Shown here: one piece after another, positions 8,422-18,187 of the stretch
Position numbering within the stretch: position 1 is the stretch's first letter
How the letters are laid out: each line of letters opens with the position of its first letter
Assembly (NCBI GenBank): GCA_964465945.1
Contig: CAYXMM010000002.1
Coordinates: forward strand, 124,001-188,000
Length of the DNA stretch: 64,000 nt
Direction of reading: 5' to 3'
Source: JAJRPT01 sp964465945
GTDB taxonomy: Bacteria; Bacteroidota; Ignavibacteria; Kapaibacteriales; UBA2268
Notes under the pieces: model-generated
What the model was told of the DNA's origin: nothing
The model's input: only the letters and a program-made list of their open reading frames with translations
Databases searched by the model: none
Program-made: the position numbers and the translations under genes

Positions 8422-9950
8422 AATATATTTTAATCATATTATTGGCATTGTTTCTTTCATCTTGTGAAGATGAAACAAAGATTATATATACATCAAGTCC
8501 TAAAAGTTTGGATACTTTAGCTGGTGATTTTAAGATAGAATATGAAATTTATCCAAATTATACTTTTTGGGAGCATACTTTTTACTTAAAGCTAAAGAAA
8601 AGCCAAGATATAACAAATATATTTAGATTCTTTTTTAATGAAGAAGAATTAATCCCATTAGAAGCAATTGATACATTGGGCTATTTAACATATTATTTTC
8701 AAACCCCTTTGTTAAGTAATAGTGATAAAATTGAAATTAGGAATTATATATCAGAAACAGAGTATTTAATTTCAGAAACTTCAAGATACGAAATAGTTAA
8801 TTCAGAAATTAAGGTTGAAGATATTGTTATAGACGGATGTAGTGGAAAAGCAACTATCAAAGGGAAAGGGCTAAAATATGCTAAGTATATAAGTGTTTTA
8901 TTTATAGATGCTGTAGATAAGCCATTTGAATCAGCAGACTATTATTCAAATTCTGAAAGTCAAAAAAGTTCGAAAGTTGTGATTACAAATAATAGTGATT
9001 CAAGTGCTTATTTTGAATATAGAAATGGTTCGAGTATTGGTTTAAGGATAGAAGCACCAGATAGTTTGAAAAATATTTTACTGGACAAGAACAACTTTCA
9101 AAATATTTATAATTATTATAAGTATATTTATAAATCCAATAGTCATTTTTATGTACAATCTCCAAAAATTGTAGATTACTCACAGGTAGGCAACAAATTA
9201 ACATTAAAGTTACAATATTGCTTAAATATAAATGATTTGAATTTAAAGTTTGGGAATAAGCAAATTAATAAAGATGATATTACATTAGTACCTTCAGTTA
9301 TATCATGGGATAAGTCAAAATTAGTTTCAACAAATGCTGAAATTTCTTTTCAAATACCCGAACAAGTTGATAATCATTTATTGGAAATTTCTTTACCATG
9401 TAAATTAGATACTAATTTTGTTATTCCATATTCACATTACAAATCAGTTTTTATATCTGCCTTTATCGAAAAAACAATTTGGGATGTAAGTGTGAATTAT
9501 GGTGGGATGAATTTTAATTTGAATGATTTAACAATAACTAAAACTGAGTTATTTACTGATTCAAAATTTAAAGATTCTTATGGTATTTTTAATGAAAAAA
9601 GTGAGGGAAGGGGTCATAGTAGTTTGACAATGACATTAACTTTGTTTCAAGTTGGGCAAAATTATGTTGATTTTATGTTTACTGAAGTAAGCTATGGATC
9701 ACATAATAGTAATATACAACATAGCTCTAAAAATGAAACTAAAATTTCATATAAAGGAAGTTGTAAATATACTGAAACTAATGATTATATTAAAATTATA
9801 TTAAATAGAGAGGAGTTGGAGAAATCAACAGTAAACAAATCTATATATTCTAAAACATCGGGAACTTCAGTTAATAGTGGGTTTGAAGGTTATATTCAGA
9901 GTATTGAATATACGGATAATGCTTTTCTCGAAATAATTATAAATAAATAG
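8418..9950 (+). CDS. Lipoprotein of unknown function, second of a tandem paralogous pair
   Basis: A 510-residue predicted lipoprotein with signal peptide MKYILIILLALFLSSC (lipobox LSSC, Cys16) followed by EDETK. It shares with the upstream gene the aromatic YPNYTFWEHTFYL segment, the QTP segment, the IVNSEIK segment and the GKGLKY segment, in the same order. The pair therefore arose by an old duplication and has since diverged strongly. The C-terminal 150 residues are rich in Ser, Thr and Lys and contain ISYKGS- and TKTE-type strands. It shares no clear end sequence with the first copy. The start overlaps the previous stop by 4 bp. No known domain is recognised. The outer-membrane surface is the likely location, by inference. 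Confidence 0.75.
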   Translation: MKYILIILLALFLSSCEDETKIIYTSSPKSLDTLAGDFKIEYEIYPNYTFWEHTFYLKLKKSQDITNIFRFFFNEEELIPLEAIDTLGYLTYYFQTPLLSNSDKIEIRNYISETEYLISETSRYEIVNSEIKVEDIVIDGCSGKATIKGKGLKYAKYISVLFIDAVDKPFESADYYSNSESQKSSKVVITNNSDSSAYFEYRNGSSIGLRIEAPDSLKNILLDKNNFQNIYNYYKYIYKSNSHFYVQSPKIVDYSQVGNKLTLKLQYCLNINDLNLKFGNKQINKDDITLVPSVISWDKSKLVSTNAEISFQIPEQVDNHLLEISLPCKLDTNFVIPYSHYKSVFISAFIEKTIWDVSVNYGGMNFNLNDLTITKTELFTDSKFKDSYGIFNEKSEGRGHSSLTMTLTLFQVGQNYVDFMFTEVSYGSHNSNIQHSSKNETKISYKGSCKYTETNDYIKIILNREELEKSTVNKSIYSKTSGTSVNSGFEGYIQSIEYTDNAFLEIIINK

Positions 9951-9978
9951 TAAGTTATTAACAAATTAAATAAAATAT

Positions 9979-10010
9979 TTTGTTTATTTGGAAATTTCTT
10001 CTTAATTTTG
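9979..10010 (+). promoter_or_regulatory. Predicted rpsO promoter
   Basis: TTTG (9979-9982), a 20-nt spacer, then TAATTTTG (10003-10010), 32 nt before the rpsO ATG. It is among the best matches in the window to the Bacteroidota -33/-7 consensus. Confidence 0.65.
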
Positions 10011-10042
10011 TTTTTTATTAATGTTTTCTTTTTAGGTTAAAG

Positions 10043-10309
10043 ATGTTAGACAGCCAAGTTAAGCAAGAATTAGTCGGAAAATTCGGCGCAAATGCAAAAG
10101 ATACTGGTAAAACTGAAGTACAAATTTCTATTTTCACTGCAAGAATTAAAGAACTTACAGAGCATATGAATAAAAATAAAAAAGATATTCATACTCGTAG
10201 GGGCTTAATCAACTTAGTTTCTAAAAGAAGAAAGTTATTAGATTATTTATCAAACAAAGATATTGCACGATATAGACAAGTCGTTGCTGATCTTGGACTT
10301 CGTAAATAA
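10043..10309 (+). CDS. rpsO: 30S ribosomal protein S15
   Basis: An 88-residue protein of normal S15 length. S15 binds 16S rRNA early in 30S assembly, at the central-domain three-way junction, and contacts bridge B4. The family signature is clear: GxxxxDTGKTEVQI near the N-terminus, then LTEHMNKNKKDIHTRRGL, VSKRRKLLDYL and ARYRQVVADLGLRK at the end. It sits immediately before pnp, the same order as in many bacteria, with a terminator-like hairpin between them. A good TTTG/TAnnTTTG promoter lies upstream. No strong Shine-Dalgarno sequence is seen, which is common in this group for ribosomal genes. Confidence 0.98.
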   Translation: MLDSQVKQELVGKFGANAKDTGKTEVQISIFTARIKELTEHMNKNKKDIHTRRGLINLVSKRRKLLDYLSNKDIARYRQVVADLGLRK

Positions 10310-10335
10310 TTTTTTTTTATTTTTAAATTTTGTAT

Positions 10336-10375
10336 AAAGTCATTATGAGGTTTTGCCTTCATTAATGACTTTTTT
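10336..10375 (+). terminator. rpsO terminator / pnp leader hairpin
   Basis: Arms 10336-10350 and 10356-10372 form a roughly 15-bp stem with two single-T bulges and a 5-nt loop, ending in a run of T (10370-10375). It lies between rpsO and pnp, 17 nt before the pnp start. It could terminate rpsO transcripts or, if read through, act as a processed pnp leader structure. Confidence 0.75.
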
Positions 10376-10392
10376 ATTATAAGGACATTACA

Positions 10393-12675
10393 ATGTATAA
10401 AGTTTCAATTGATTTTGAAGGCAAAGAGTATTCATTAGAAGCTGGTAAGTATGCGAAGTTTGCTAATGGTGCTGTTATGGTGCGTTGTGGCGATACTATG
10501 GTACTTGTTACCGCAGTAGCCAGTGCAGAAGATAAAGCAGGTATTGATTTTTTACCTTTATCTATTGAGTATAGAGAAAAATTATCTGCTGCTGGGAAGA
10601 TCCCTGGTGGCTTTTTGAAAAGAGAGGGGAGACCTTCTGAAAAAGAAATATTAGTTTCAAGATTAATTGATAGACCTTTGAGACCGCTTTTTCCTAAGTC
10701 TTGGTTTAGAGATACTCAAATTGTTTGTCAAGTTTTTTCAGCTGACCCTGATGTTGACCCTGAAAATATTACTTGTGTTGGAGCTTCTGCTGCTTTGTTA
10801 ATTTCCGATATTCCATTTAATGGTCCAGTTTCAGAAGTTAGAGTAGGAAGATTGAACGGGCAATTTATTGCTAATCCTACTGATGAGCAGTTGAAAGAGT
10901 GTGATATTGATATGACTGTGGCTGGTAGTGAAACATCAATCATAATGGTTGAGGGTGAGAGTAAAGAAATTTCGGAAGAAGAATATTTAGATGCTATTAA
11001 TTTTGCTCATATTAAGATTAAAGAGTTAAATCAACTTCAAAGAAAGTTAGCTGAAGCGTTTAGTAAGCCGAAAAAAGAAGTTGTTGTTAGCGAAATTCCA
11101 GAAGATTTTATTGAAAATATTAAAACAGAAATTCAATCTGACTTAAAAGATTATGTATATTCAGTAACAACAAAAGATGAAAGAAGTGCTAAAAGAAATG
11201 AATTAAGGGAAAGAGCATTAAAAGTTTCACAAGAGAAATTTAGCGAAAATGAAGAATATGCTTCAAATATTGACTTTTGGTCTGGAAAAGTATTCGGCAA
11301 ATTAGAGAAAAAGCAGATGCGTGCAATGATTTTGGAAGATAAAAAACGACTTGATGGGCGTGGGTTAGAGGATATAAGACCTATTTCAACAGAAGTTAGT
11401 TTGTTACCTCGTGTGCATGGCTCAGCGCTATTCACAAGAGGTGAAACTCAATCTCTTACTTCGGTAACTTTAGGTTCTGCAACTGATGAACAAATGATTG
11501 ATGGCTTATTGCCTACTTATACGCAAAGATTTTTCTTACATTATAATTTTCCACCATTTAGTGTTGGTGAAACAGGTAGATTTGGTGGAACGGGTAGAAG
11601 AGAAATTGGACATGGTAATTTAGCTCAACGTGCATTAGAAGTTATGCTTCCTAGCAAAGAAGATTTCAAATACACAATTAGAGTTGTGTCTGATATTTTA
11701 GAATCAAATGGTTCATCATCGATGGCTACGGTTTGTGCTGGTTCAATGGCACTTATGGATGCTGGTGTGCCTATGAAAAAACCTGTTGCTGGAATAGCAA
11801 TGGGATTAATTAAAGAAGAAAATGACTTTGCAATTTTAAGCGATATACTTGGAGACGAGGATTTTCTTGGTGATATGGATTTCAAAGTTGCTGGGACAAC
11901 TGATGGGATAACTGCTTGTCAAATGGATATTAAAATTGAAGGACTTTCAATTGAACAGATGTCTATTGCTTTGCAACAGGCAAAACGTGGTAGGATGCAT
12001 ATTCTTGGAAAAATGGCTGAGACTTTAAGTGTTGCAAAAGATGAGTTATCGCCTTATGCTCCAAGATTATATACTTTAAAAATCAAAGAAGATGAAATTG
12101 GAATGGTGATTGGTTCAGGTGGTTCAAATATTAGAGAAATTGTGGCACAATCAGGTGCTCAAATTAATATTGAAGATGATGGAACTGTAATTATCGCTGC
12201 TACAACTCAAGACTCAGCAGATATTGCTATTGCTATGATTAATAAAACAGTTGAAAAACCAGAAGCAGGGAAAATATACATTGGAACAGTGAAAGAGGTC
12301 CGTGAGGGCTTAGGAGCATTAATTGAGATTTTACCTAAACAAGTTGGTTTATTACATATTTCACAAATTGCTTGGGAAAAAACTGAAAACGTTGGCGACC
12401 ACTTTAAAAAAGGTGATAAAGTGGAAGTCCTTCTTGAAGAAATTGGTAGAGATGGAAAGTATAAACTCTCAAGAAGAGCATTACTTCCCAAACCAGAAGG
12501 TTACGTTGAAAGACCTCCGAGAGAGCCAAGAGAGAATAGAGGTGAAGGGGATAGAGGTAATAGACGTGATTTCGACAGAAGAGGTGGAAGAGACGGAAGA
12601 AATGATAGATATGATAGAAATGACAGAAATGATGATAGAAGAAGACAAAGTAATGATAATGTTGGAAATGAGTAA
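10393..12675 (+). CDS. pnp: Polyribonucleotide nucleotidyltransferase (PNPase)
   Basis: A 760-residue phosphorolytic 3'-5' exoribonuclease that releases nucleoside diphosphates during mRNA decay. Domain order is standard: RNase PH-like core 1 (about 10-230), an alpha-helical linker, core 2 (about 310-540) with the active-site segment GDEDFLGDMDFKVAGT, a KH domain with GSGG near residue 573, and an S1 domain (about 620-690, YIGTVKEV...GLLHIS). The extra C-terminal tail (about 695-760) is made almost entirely of Arg, Asp, Gly and Asn and looks disordered and RNA-binding. TAAGGAC precedes the ATG by a few bases. The gene follows rpsO and ends in a strong shared terminator facing the convergent porin gene. 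Confidence 0.98.
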   Translation: MYKVSIDFEGKEYSLEAGKYAKFANGAVMVRCGDTMVLVTAVASAEDKAGIDFLPLSIEYREKLSAAGKIPGGFLKREGRPSEKEILVSRLIDRPLRPLFPKSWFRDTQIVCQVFSADPDVDPENITCVGASAALLISDIPFNGPVSEVRVGRLNGQFIANPTDEQLKECDIDMTVAGSETSIIMVEGESKEISEEEYLDAINFAHIKIKELNQLQRKLAEAFSKPKKEVVVSEIPEDFIENIKTEIQSDLKDYVYSVTTKDERSAKRNELRERALKVSQEKFSENEEYASNIDFWSGKVFGKLEKKQMRAMILEDKKRLDGRGLEDIRPISTEVSLLPRVHGSALFTRGETQSLTSVTLGSATDEQMIDGLLPTYTQRFFLHYNFPPFSVGETGRFGGTGRREIGHGNLAQRALEVMLPSKEDFKYTIRVVSDILESNGSSSMATVCAGSMALMDAGVPMKKPVAGIAMGLIKEENDFAILSDILGDEDFLGDMDFKVAGTTDGITACQMDIKIEGLSIEQMSIALQQAKRGRMHILGKMAETLSVAKDELSPYAPRLYTLKIKEDEIGMVIGSGGSNIREIVAQSGAQINIEDDGTVIIAATTQDSADIAIAMINKTVEKPEAGKIYIGTVKEVREGLGALIEILPKQVGLLHISQIAWEKTENVGDHFKKGDKVEVLLEEIGRDGKYKLSRRALLPKPEGYVERPPREPRENRGEGDRGNRRDFDRRGGRDGRNDRYDRNDRNDDRRRQSNDNVGNE

Positions 12676-12688
12676 AAGATAAATAAGA

Positions 12689-12716
12689 AAGTCCTCAATT
12701 TTGAGGACTTTTTTTT
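12689..12716 (+). terminator. pnp terminator
   Basis: Near-perfect stem (12689-12699 with 12702-12712) followed by a T8 run. The T run overlaps the stop codon of the convergent gene (12715-12717). Confidence 0.9.
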
Positions 12717-14592
12717 ATTCGTATATTTCAACAATAACTGAACGATTCAATGTTCTGCCATAGGGGTGTTGATTGCTGAAAAATTGTTTGTTAGTGAGGT
12801 CAATTTCACATTGCTCTGAGCTAATTGAAAGCAAATTGATTGCTGAATTTGCTCTTTTCTTTGCGAGTTCTAAGTTGTAGCTTGCGTCTCCAATATTGTC
12901 AGTCATTGGAAGTAGTTTAACTTTCTTTTTGTCATTAATTGCTTGTTTAACGAATGATAATACATCGTTATCGATAGCTGCAAAATTATAACTATCAAAA
13001 TCAAAATATCCTAAAATAAATCTATATTTACCTTTTTCAATTTGATTTGAGACTGTTGAACTATCTGTTTTAAAATAGTTTATGTTTAAATTAAAGGTAT
13101 CTGATAGGTTATTTGTTTTAATTGAAATGGGGTTTGAAAAGTAAGCCATTTTACTATCAAAAGATTTGATTTTTTCGTCTTTAGTTATATTGTAATGAAA
13201 TTCTCTATCATTATTAATATTGTTTCCATTAAACTTTAAGTTATTAACTACATTTTCATCTAAATTATAATTAACTCTAAATAGGAAATCAGAATTTTCT
13301 GTATAAAAATTAGACTCATTTTGTAGGTAAGTAAAACTAATTAAATCTTGTTTGTTGTTATTAAATGAGAAAGTTAATTTATCTTCTTCTTGTTTCAACT
13401 CATCATATCTATAACTTAATTTAGCAACTTCATTATACTCAATTTTAAAGATATTTTTATTTACACCTAATTTTACAAACATTTCTAAAACAGAATTAAC
13501 CCTTTCTTCAAAAAGTTTTTTATCTGAATTTACGAACTTACCTGTTTTTATAGAGACGCTTTTTATGTTGTTTGATTTAATATTATTTGCGATATTTTCT
13601 ATTAAAGATTTGATTGCTAATTCAAATAATCCACTCGTGTTTTTTTTGAGAAGTTGAGTGCTACCACTCTGGAAATAAATAATTGGTAAAATTGAATATT
13701 GCTCTCTTTCAATAACAGAATAATAATCTAAGCTTATTTCAGATTTGTCATCTAACTTTTTATTATTCAAATAAGCATCAACATAGTAGTAAAGTTCAAT
13801 TTCTTTTGGTTTTTCAGCCGTAATAGGTTCTGGCTCAATAGGTACTGGGATAATTACTTTTTCTATTGGTTGATAATTTAAGGATAAATTGAAATTAATT
13901 GAACTTATATTCCAACTCACTTCTTGATTAATACTTGGAATAAATAGATTATAAGCAAGAGTAGGGCTTAATGAAAAGTTATCGTTTAATTTATAAAGAT
14001 ATTTAGCTTCCAATCCCAAATTGAATAAAAGTGAGTTTAATTTCGGAATTTTTCCACTATATTTTTCACGGCTCCCTGTCCCATTTTCAAAAGTATAATC
14101 TTTGTTATTTTTTGCAATCTCAATTTGTGAAAAGTTATTATTCATAATAAAATTTGCACCGAGGTTAATACCAGCAGCAAAGTTACTTGGTAAATCAACC
14201 CAGAATGTATTTTTAACTCCAATTAATCCCAAAGATACATCAATTGGAACTTCTGAATAAATTTTATAATATTCGTTTTCTTTTATAAAATTGCCAAGTA
14301 ATTCTTCCCTGTTTAACTGGATTGAATTATCGTTGTAATTTAAAGAAATAGAATATGAATTGAAAAAATTAAATAGTTTCTCATTAAATCTGTAATTAAG
14401 CCCAAGTCCTAAATTATATTTAATATTTGAATTAATTCCATATTTTGAGTAGGTATAGTTTGAAATATCAGGTAAGTTTGTAAAGTCAGCGTTATGAATA
14501 TTATAGTTCAGCCCAGTTGAAAAGAAGTAACTTACATTATCTTTTGCATTCAGTTGACTTAAAAGTAAAATTCCAAATATTATTAATTTCAT
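12715..14592 (-). CDS. OmpA-family outer-membrane protein
   Basis: A 625-residue protein with a signal peptide (MKLIIFGILLLSQLNA). Residues about 20-240 read as an outer-membrane beta-barrel, with alternating aromatic strands such as YFFSTGLNYN and LGLGLNYRF. A Pro-rich linker (IPVPIEPEPITAEKP) follows. The C-terminal 110 residues are an OmpA/Pal peptidoglycan-binding domain: TDNIGDASYNLELAKKRANSA and GRTLNRSVIVEI are the family's key segments. The 300-residue middle part contains a second region with similar YFQSGSTQL spacing that may be a degenerate OmpA-like copy. It is one base from the upstream T9SS protein gene, so the two form an operon. It probably tethers the outer membrane to the wall. 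A T9SS-associated role is speculative. Confidence 0.85.
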   Translation of the reverse strand: MKLIIFGILLLSQLNAKDNVSYFFSTGLNYNIHNADFTNLPDISNYTYSKYGINSNIKYNLGLGLNYRFNEKLFNFFNSYSISLNYNDNSIQLNREELLGNFIKENEYYKIYSEVPIDVSLGLIGVKNTFWVDLPSNFAAGINLGANFIMNNNFSQIEIAKNNKDYTFENGTGSREKYSGKIPKLNSLLFNLGLEAKYLYKLNDNFSLSPTLAYNLFIPSINQEVSWNISSINFNLSLNYQPIEKVIIPVPIEPEPITAEKPKEIELYYYVDAYLNNKKLDDKSEISLDYYSVIEREQYSILPIIYFQSGSTQLLKKNTSGLFELAIKSLIENIANNIKSNNIKSVSIKTGKFVNSDKKLFEERVNSVLEMFVKLGVNKNIFKIEYNEVAKLSYRYDELKQEEDKLTFSFNNNKQDLISFTYLQNESNFYTENSDFLFRVNYNLDENVVNNLKFNGNNINNDREFHYNITKDEKIKSFDSKMAYFSNPISIKTNNLSDTFNLNINYFKTDSSTVSNQIEKGKYRFILGYFDFDSYNFAAIDNDVLSFVKQAINDKKKVKLLPMTDNIGDASYNLELAKKRANSAINLLSISSEQCEIDLTNKQFFSNQHPYGRTLNRSVIVEIYE

Positions 14593-14593
14593 A

Positions 14594-17500
14594 TTATTTT
14601 ATAATTTTTAATGAGCGACTATCAATTATTTTCCCATTGATATTTATTTCTAAAATATAATTTCCATTACTTATATTTAAGTTGCCTACGTTTAATTGGT
14701 TATCACCTACTTTTATATTTTCTTTAGTTATATAAACAACTTGACCGGTAGTGTTTCTAATGATTAAGTCAATTTTTTCATTAATTTCGGATTTAATATC
14801 TATATTAAAATTACTAACTGATGGGTTAGGGTTAATGTTAATTATTGACATTTTATTCAAATAAGTATGAATAACTCTTCTATCATTATGTAAGCCATTG
14901 ATTTTCAAACTACCATCATTATAAATGATGTTTGTAGATTGACCGAAACTAGTTTCTTGTTGATTGAAAGAAATAGTCGTGAAATCAGTTTCGGCTATTC
15001 CACTAACTCCATTTATTAACATTAAAGTATCTTGTTTAGGAAAATCCCCACTTAATTTAATATTGATTTTTCTTAAATCATTTTCTATTGAGTTGGAAAC
15101 TATGCTTGCTGTTCCGAATTTGCTTGATACAGATATAGGAAAGAATAGTCTTGGGTTTAAGCTAATTGACAAATCAAAATTTCGAGTTCCTTTATAATCA
15201 TAATTTGGCGAATCATTAGTAATGATTGGAATTGAAATATCACTGGCAGGAGTTGATGCAATAACATCAGGGATTTCAATAAAATTAGTAGATGAGTAGG
15301 GAAGAAGCACAAAATTATTTCCAAGAGGGCATGGATCAGCGTCAATGATTAACCTTACTGGTTGAGAATATATTCCGTCCCAAGATATTTCAATAGAAAT
15401 TTCTTCCCCTGGTAAAATAACATTTGGCAACGACGATACAATTTGATAGCCATTGTTAGGAATAAAACTATTACCTAATAAAGTGATTGGCTTATCAAAT
15501 TGATTTTTAATTTTTAGTATTCGATTGCCTTCTTCTTTAATAAATGGTAAATAACTATGACTTGCTTCTAAAGTTGAACCAATGCCGTCAATTTTCAAAT
15601 CAATTTCAAAGTAATACTTTGATTGATTATTAAAATAAACTCTCAATTTAATTTTGTTTTCACCTGCGAAAAGAGGTGAGCCCAAATAATTGAGTTTTAA
15701 AGTATCGTTTAAGTTTAGGATTTGCGAATTAAAATTTAATATTGAAAATATAGCATCGGTAGAAATAATTTCTATTTGGGTTATATTTAGATTAGTTGTA
15801 TCTAAATTTCTAAATAAGTTTATTGTTCCAGCAATTGTATCATTTATGCAAACAGTTCCAAGTGAATATTCATTTGAGAAGTATTCCACATTTCGTGGAA
15901 GACCAACTCCTGAAATTGGAATTTGTAAATATGTTTCACAACTATTTGTTACGTTTAATGTGTCATTCAGAGTGCCAATATCTTGTGGTTCAAAGTAAAT
16001 TTTGAAAGAACCACATTCGTTAGGAGAAAGAGTGTCTTTAAATTTATCAAATTGAACATTATAGTTTTTGCCAGAATTAAACAAATAGTTGTCAAAAACG
16101 AAATCAACTTCGCCATTATTACATATATGATTTTCAAAATAACTGCTATCTTTAGTAAAAATTAGATTCTGCTCGACTTCGATTTTATTTGCACTGATAA
16201 TTGGGTCAATAATTCTAAAAGTTGAATCACTTTCGTCGTAAAGTGGGAAAACTAATGTGTATTTTGTTAATTCGTTCGGCTTTTTAGATGATATTAATAT
16301 GGTGTTATTTGAGCTTGCAAAAGAGCCGGCAATTACTTCGCCACTTGCTCCTCCAAACCCAGAAATTGACTTATCGCCAATTAAGTCCCAAATAAGTATT
16401 TGTGGCGACCACTTTGAAACAATAACTAAAATTGAAGAATTTGGGTTAAATGATAGACTAATTGGGTCGGAAGCAGAAACTTCGAAGATTTTAAAAATTG
16501 ACCCACTTGCTACATCAACTAAGTATATATATGCGGCTTCTTTACTTACATCATTAATTTTACCACCCAAAGCGATTATTTTCCCATTTGGTGAAATTGT
16601 ATTATTAACAATATAAGGTGTCCCTTCGATTTTAATTGTTTTTTGAATATTTTTATTTTTCAAGTTATAAACAAATAAATTACCTGAGTAAGAAATAGCA
16701 GAAAGCAAAGAACTATCTTTTGCTATTGAAAAAGAAGAAATAAAGTCATTAAATTCGATTGAGTCTAATAATCCATTTTCGTCATATTCATAAATTTTTC
16801 TTCCATAATCTTGTAAAATGTAAAATTTCCCATTTTTTTGGTCAGATTTTAATGATTGAATTGGATAAGCATTCGCTACAAATCGTTTAATTGGAAATTG
16901 TTGGCTTGTATTATAAATTAATATTGAATCTGAATTTATATTCTTATTCAAATCTCTAAATCCAACAACAAAATTGTCTTCACTTAAAAATCCAGAACCA
17001 AAATAACTTGTTCGTCCTACTGAATTGCCTAAATAAAAATCTCCACTTATATCAAGGTTAATTCTATTTGTGTTGAAAATTTTAATTAGATTATCACCAT
17101 AGCTATAGTTCAATTCAACGACAGTGTCTTTACCTGTTTGAGTTACAATAGGGTTGAAAGATCTGAACTCTTGTGAGATTTTAATTTTGGCACTATCTGT
17201 TATATCTTTTGGAACATCCCATAAAAATGATCCAGAAGTAGAAGAACCGATATTACTCCAGCTTTTGCCATTATTATTTGAATATTCAACAGAAGTATTA
17301 AAACCATTTGTATTTCCTTCCCAAGTAATTGGGATGTCTAAGCACGGAGCTAATTTCTGGCCACCATTTGGTTCTTTTACTTTAAAGAATTTTTCTACTT
17401 CGTCTTCCTTAATAATTAAGTTATTCCCAGTAAATAGCAACTCTGCTTTTGCTCCATTGTCGTAGTAAACCGTAAAAACTGCTGAATAAGGGTCGGTTGT

Positions 17501-18133
17501 AGTGGGTGTGAAAGTAAAAGTTAATAGGTAGTTTACAGAAGGAAGTATGCTCAAAGGTGGTTGTGGGTTTCCCATTCCACCTAATTGTCCGTCCCAAGTT
17601 ACTTGAAATGCTGGATTATTTATAGAAATACTATCTACTCTTGTAGAAACAATATTACCATTTACAATCCTACTAGCGTTAGTTCTTAGATATGCTTGTC
17701 TTATTTTTTTACTTCCCACGCTTGATATTCCGAAGTCAGTAGTTTCTACTCGGCTTCCATCAGGTTTTGTAAATATAATACGTGGATTATTTAAATCAGC
17801 TAAATTCAAGTCGGTGTCAACTATCATATTATTATAGTTTATAACTAACTTTCCAATATAAGATTTCGGGTCACGAACAACAGAATAAACTGGCTTAAAA
17901 TTTATTCGAATATCTTTGTCTGATAATCTATCAACACTTACTGCTTTATTAGATTTATTAAGTTCAATAAGAAGAATATCTTCTATATTTGGAACAATTC
18001 CAACGCCATTATTAGTTAAGGTTACTTCAGCATTTAAGTAATTATTATTATCTAAATATAAGTTATTAACTTTAATACTAAGCTGAGAGAATAGAGCAGT
18101 GTAAGATAAAAAAAGGAATATTATTATTTTCAT
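14594..18133 (-). CDS. Giant T9SS-exported protein with propeller and ASH-like domains
   Basis: A protein of about 1179 residues. The frame extends to 18163, but the ATG at 18131-18133 places the signal peptide (MKIIIFLFLSYTALFSQ) at the terminus. Residues about 247-330 are one Ig-like module of the kind repeated in the 1539-6797 protein (EPNGGQKL...I.WEG...VEYSNNNGKSW). Residues about 340-640 look like a WD40/YVTN-type beta-propeller (SLSFNPNSSILVIVSKW; IIALGG). Residues about 670-900 carry choice-of-anchor-D/ASH-like strands (CGSFKIYFEPQDIGTLNDTL). Residues about 1095-1179 are a T9SS type A sorting domain (NINPNPSVSNFNIDI; NGNYILEI). It is followed after one base by the OmpA-family gene. 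It probably ends up on the cell surface. Its binding partner cannot be told. Confidence 0.85.
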   Translation of the reverse strand: MKIIIFLFLSYTALFSQLSIKVNNLYLDNNNYLNAEVTLTNNGVGIVPNIEDILLIELNKSNKAVSVDRLSDKDIRINFKPVYSVVRDPKSYIGKLVINYNNMIVDTDLNLADLNNPRIIFTKPDGSRVETTDFGISSVGSKKIRQAYLRTNASRIVNGNIVSTRVDSISINNPAFQVTWDGQLGGMGNPQPPLSILPSVNYLLTFTFTPTTTDPYSAVFTVYYDNGAKAELLFTGNNLIIKEDEVEKFFKVKEPNGGQKLAPCLDIPITWEGNTNGFNTSVEYSNNNGKSWSNIGSSTSGSFLWDVPKDITDSAKIKISQEFRSFNPIVTQTGKDTVVELNYSYGDNLIKIFNTNRINLDISGDFYLGNSVGRTSYFGSGFLSEDNFVVGFRDLNKNINSDSILIYNTSQQFPIKRFVANAYPIQSLKSDQKNGKFYILQDYGRKIYEYDENGLLDSIEFNDFISSFSIAKDSSLLSAISYSGNLFVYNLKNKNIQKTIKIEGTPYIVNNTISPNGKIIALGGKINDVSKEAAYIYLVDVASGSIFKIFEVSASDPISLSFNPNSSILVIVSKWSPQILIWDLIGDKSISGFGGASGEVIAGSFASSNNTILISSKKPNELTKYTLVFPLYDESDSTFRIIDPIISANKIEVEQNLIFTKDSSYFENHICNNGEVDFVFDNYLFNSGKNYNVQFDKFKDTLSPNECGSFKIYFEPQDIGTLNDTLNVTNSCETYLQIPISGVGLPRNVEYFSNEYSLGTVCINDTIAGTINLFRNLDTTNLNITQIEIISTDAIFSILNFNSQILNLNDTLKLNYLGSPLFAGENKIKLRVYFNNQSKYYFEIDLKIDGIGSTLEASHSYLPFIKEEGNRILKIKNQFDKPITLLGNSFIPNNGYQIVSSLPNVILPGEEISIEISWDGIYSQPVRLIIDADPCPLGNNFVLLPYSSTNFIEIPDVIASTPASDISIPIITNDSPNYDYKGTRNFDLSISLNPRLFFPISVSSKFGTASIVSNSIENDLRKINIKLSGDFPKQDTLMLINGVSGIAETDFTTISFNQQETSFGQSTNIIYNDGSLKINGLHNDRRVIHTYLNKMSIININPNPSVSNFNIDIKSEINEKIDLIIRNTTGQVVYITKENIKVGDNQLNVGNLNISNGNYILEININGKIIDSRSLKIIK

Positions 18134-18187
18134 ATTTGTTAAGTTTATGAACAAAAGACACATTAAGAGTAAGAAAAGTTACGATTA

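Noticed and set aside
12323..12682. 119-codon open frame on the plus strand inside pnp
   Set aside because: It lies out of frame within the PNPase S1/tail region, whose coding frame is certain. Its composition just reflects the RG-rich tail.
12501..12734. Minus-strand open frame over the pnp tail
   Set aside because: Antisense shadow of a repetitive Arg/Asp coding stretch, spanning the terminator.
16257..16616. 119-codon plus-strand frame opposite the giant T9SS protein
   Set aside because: Antisense to a well-supported gene, with no start signal or recognisable domain.
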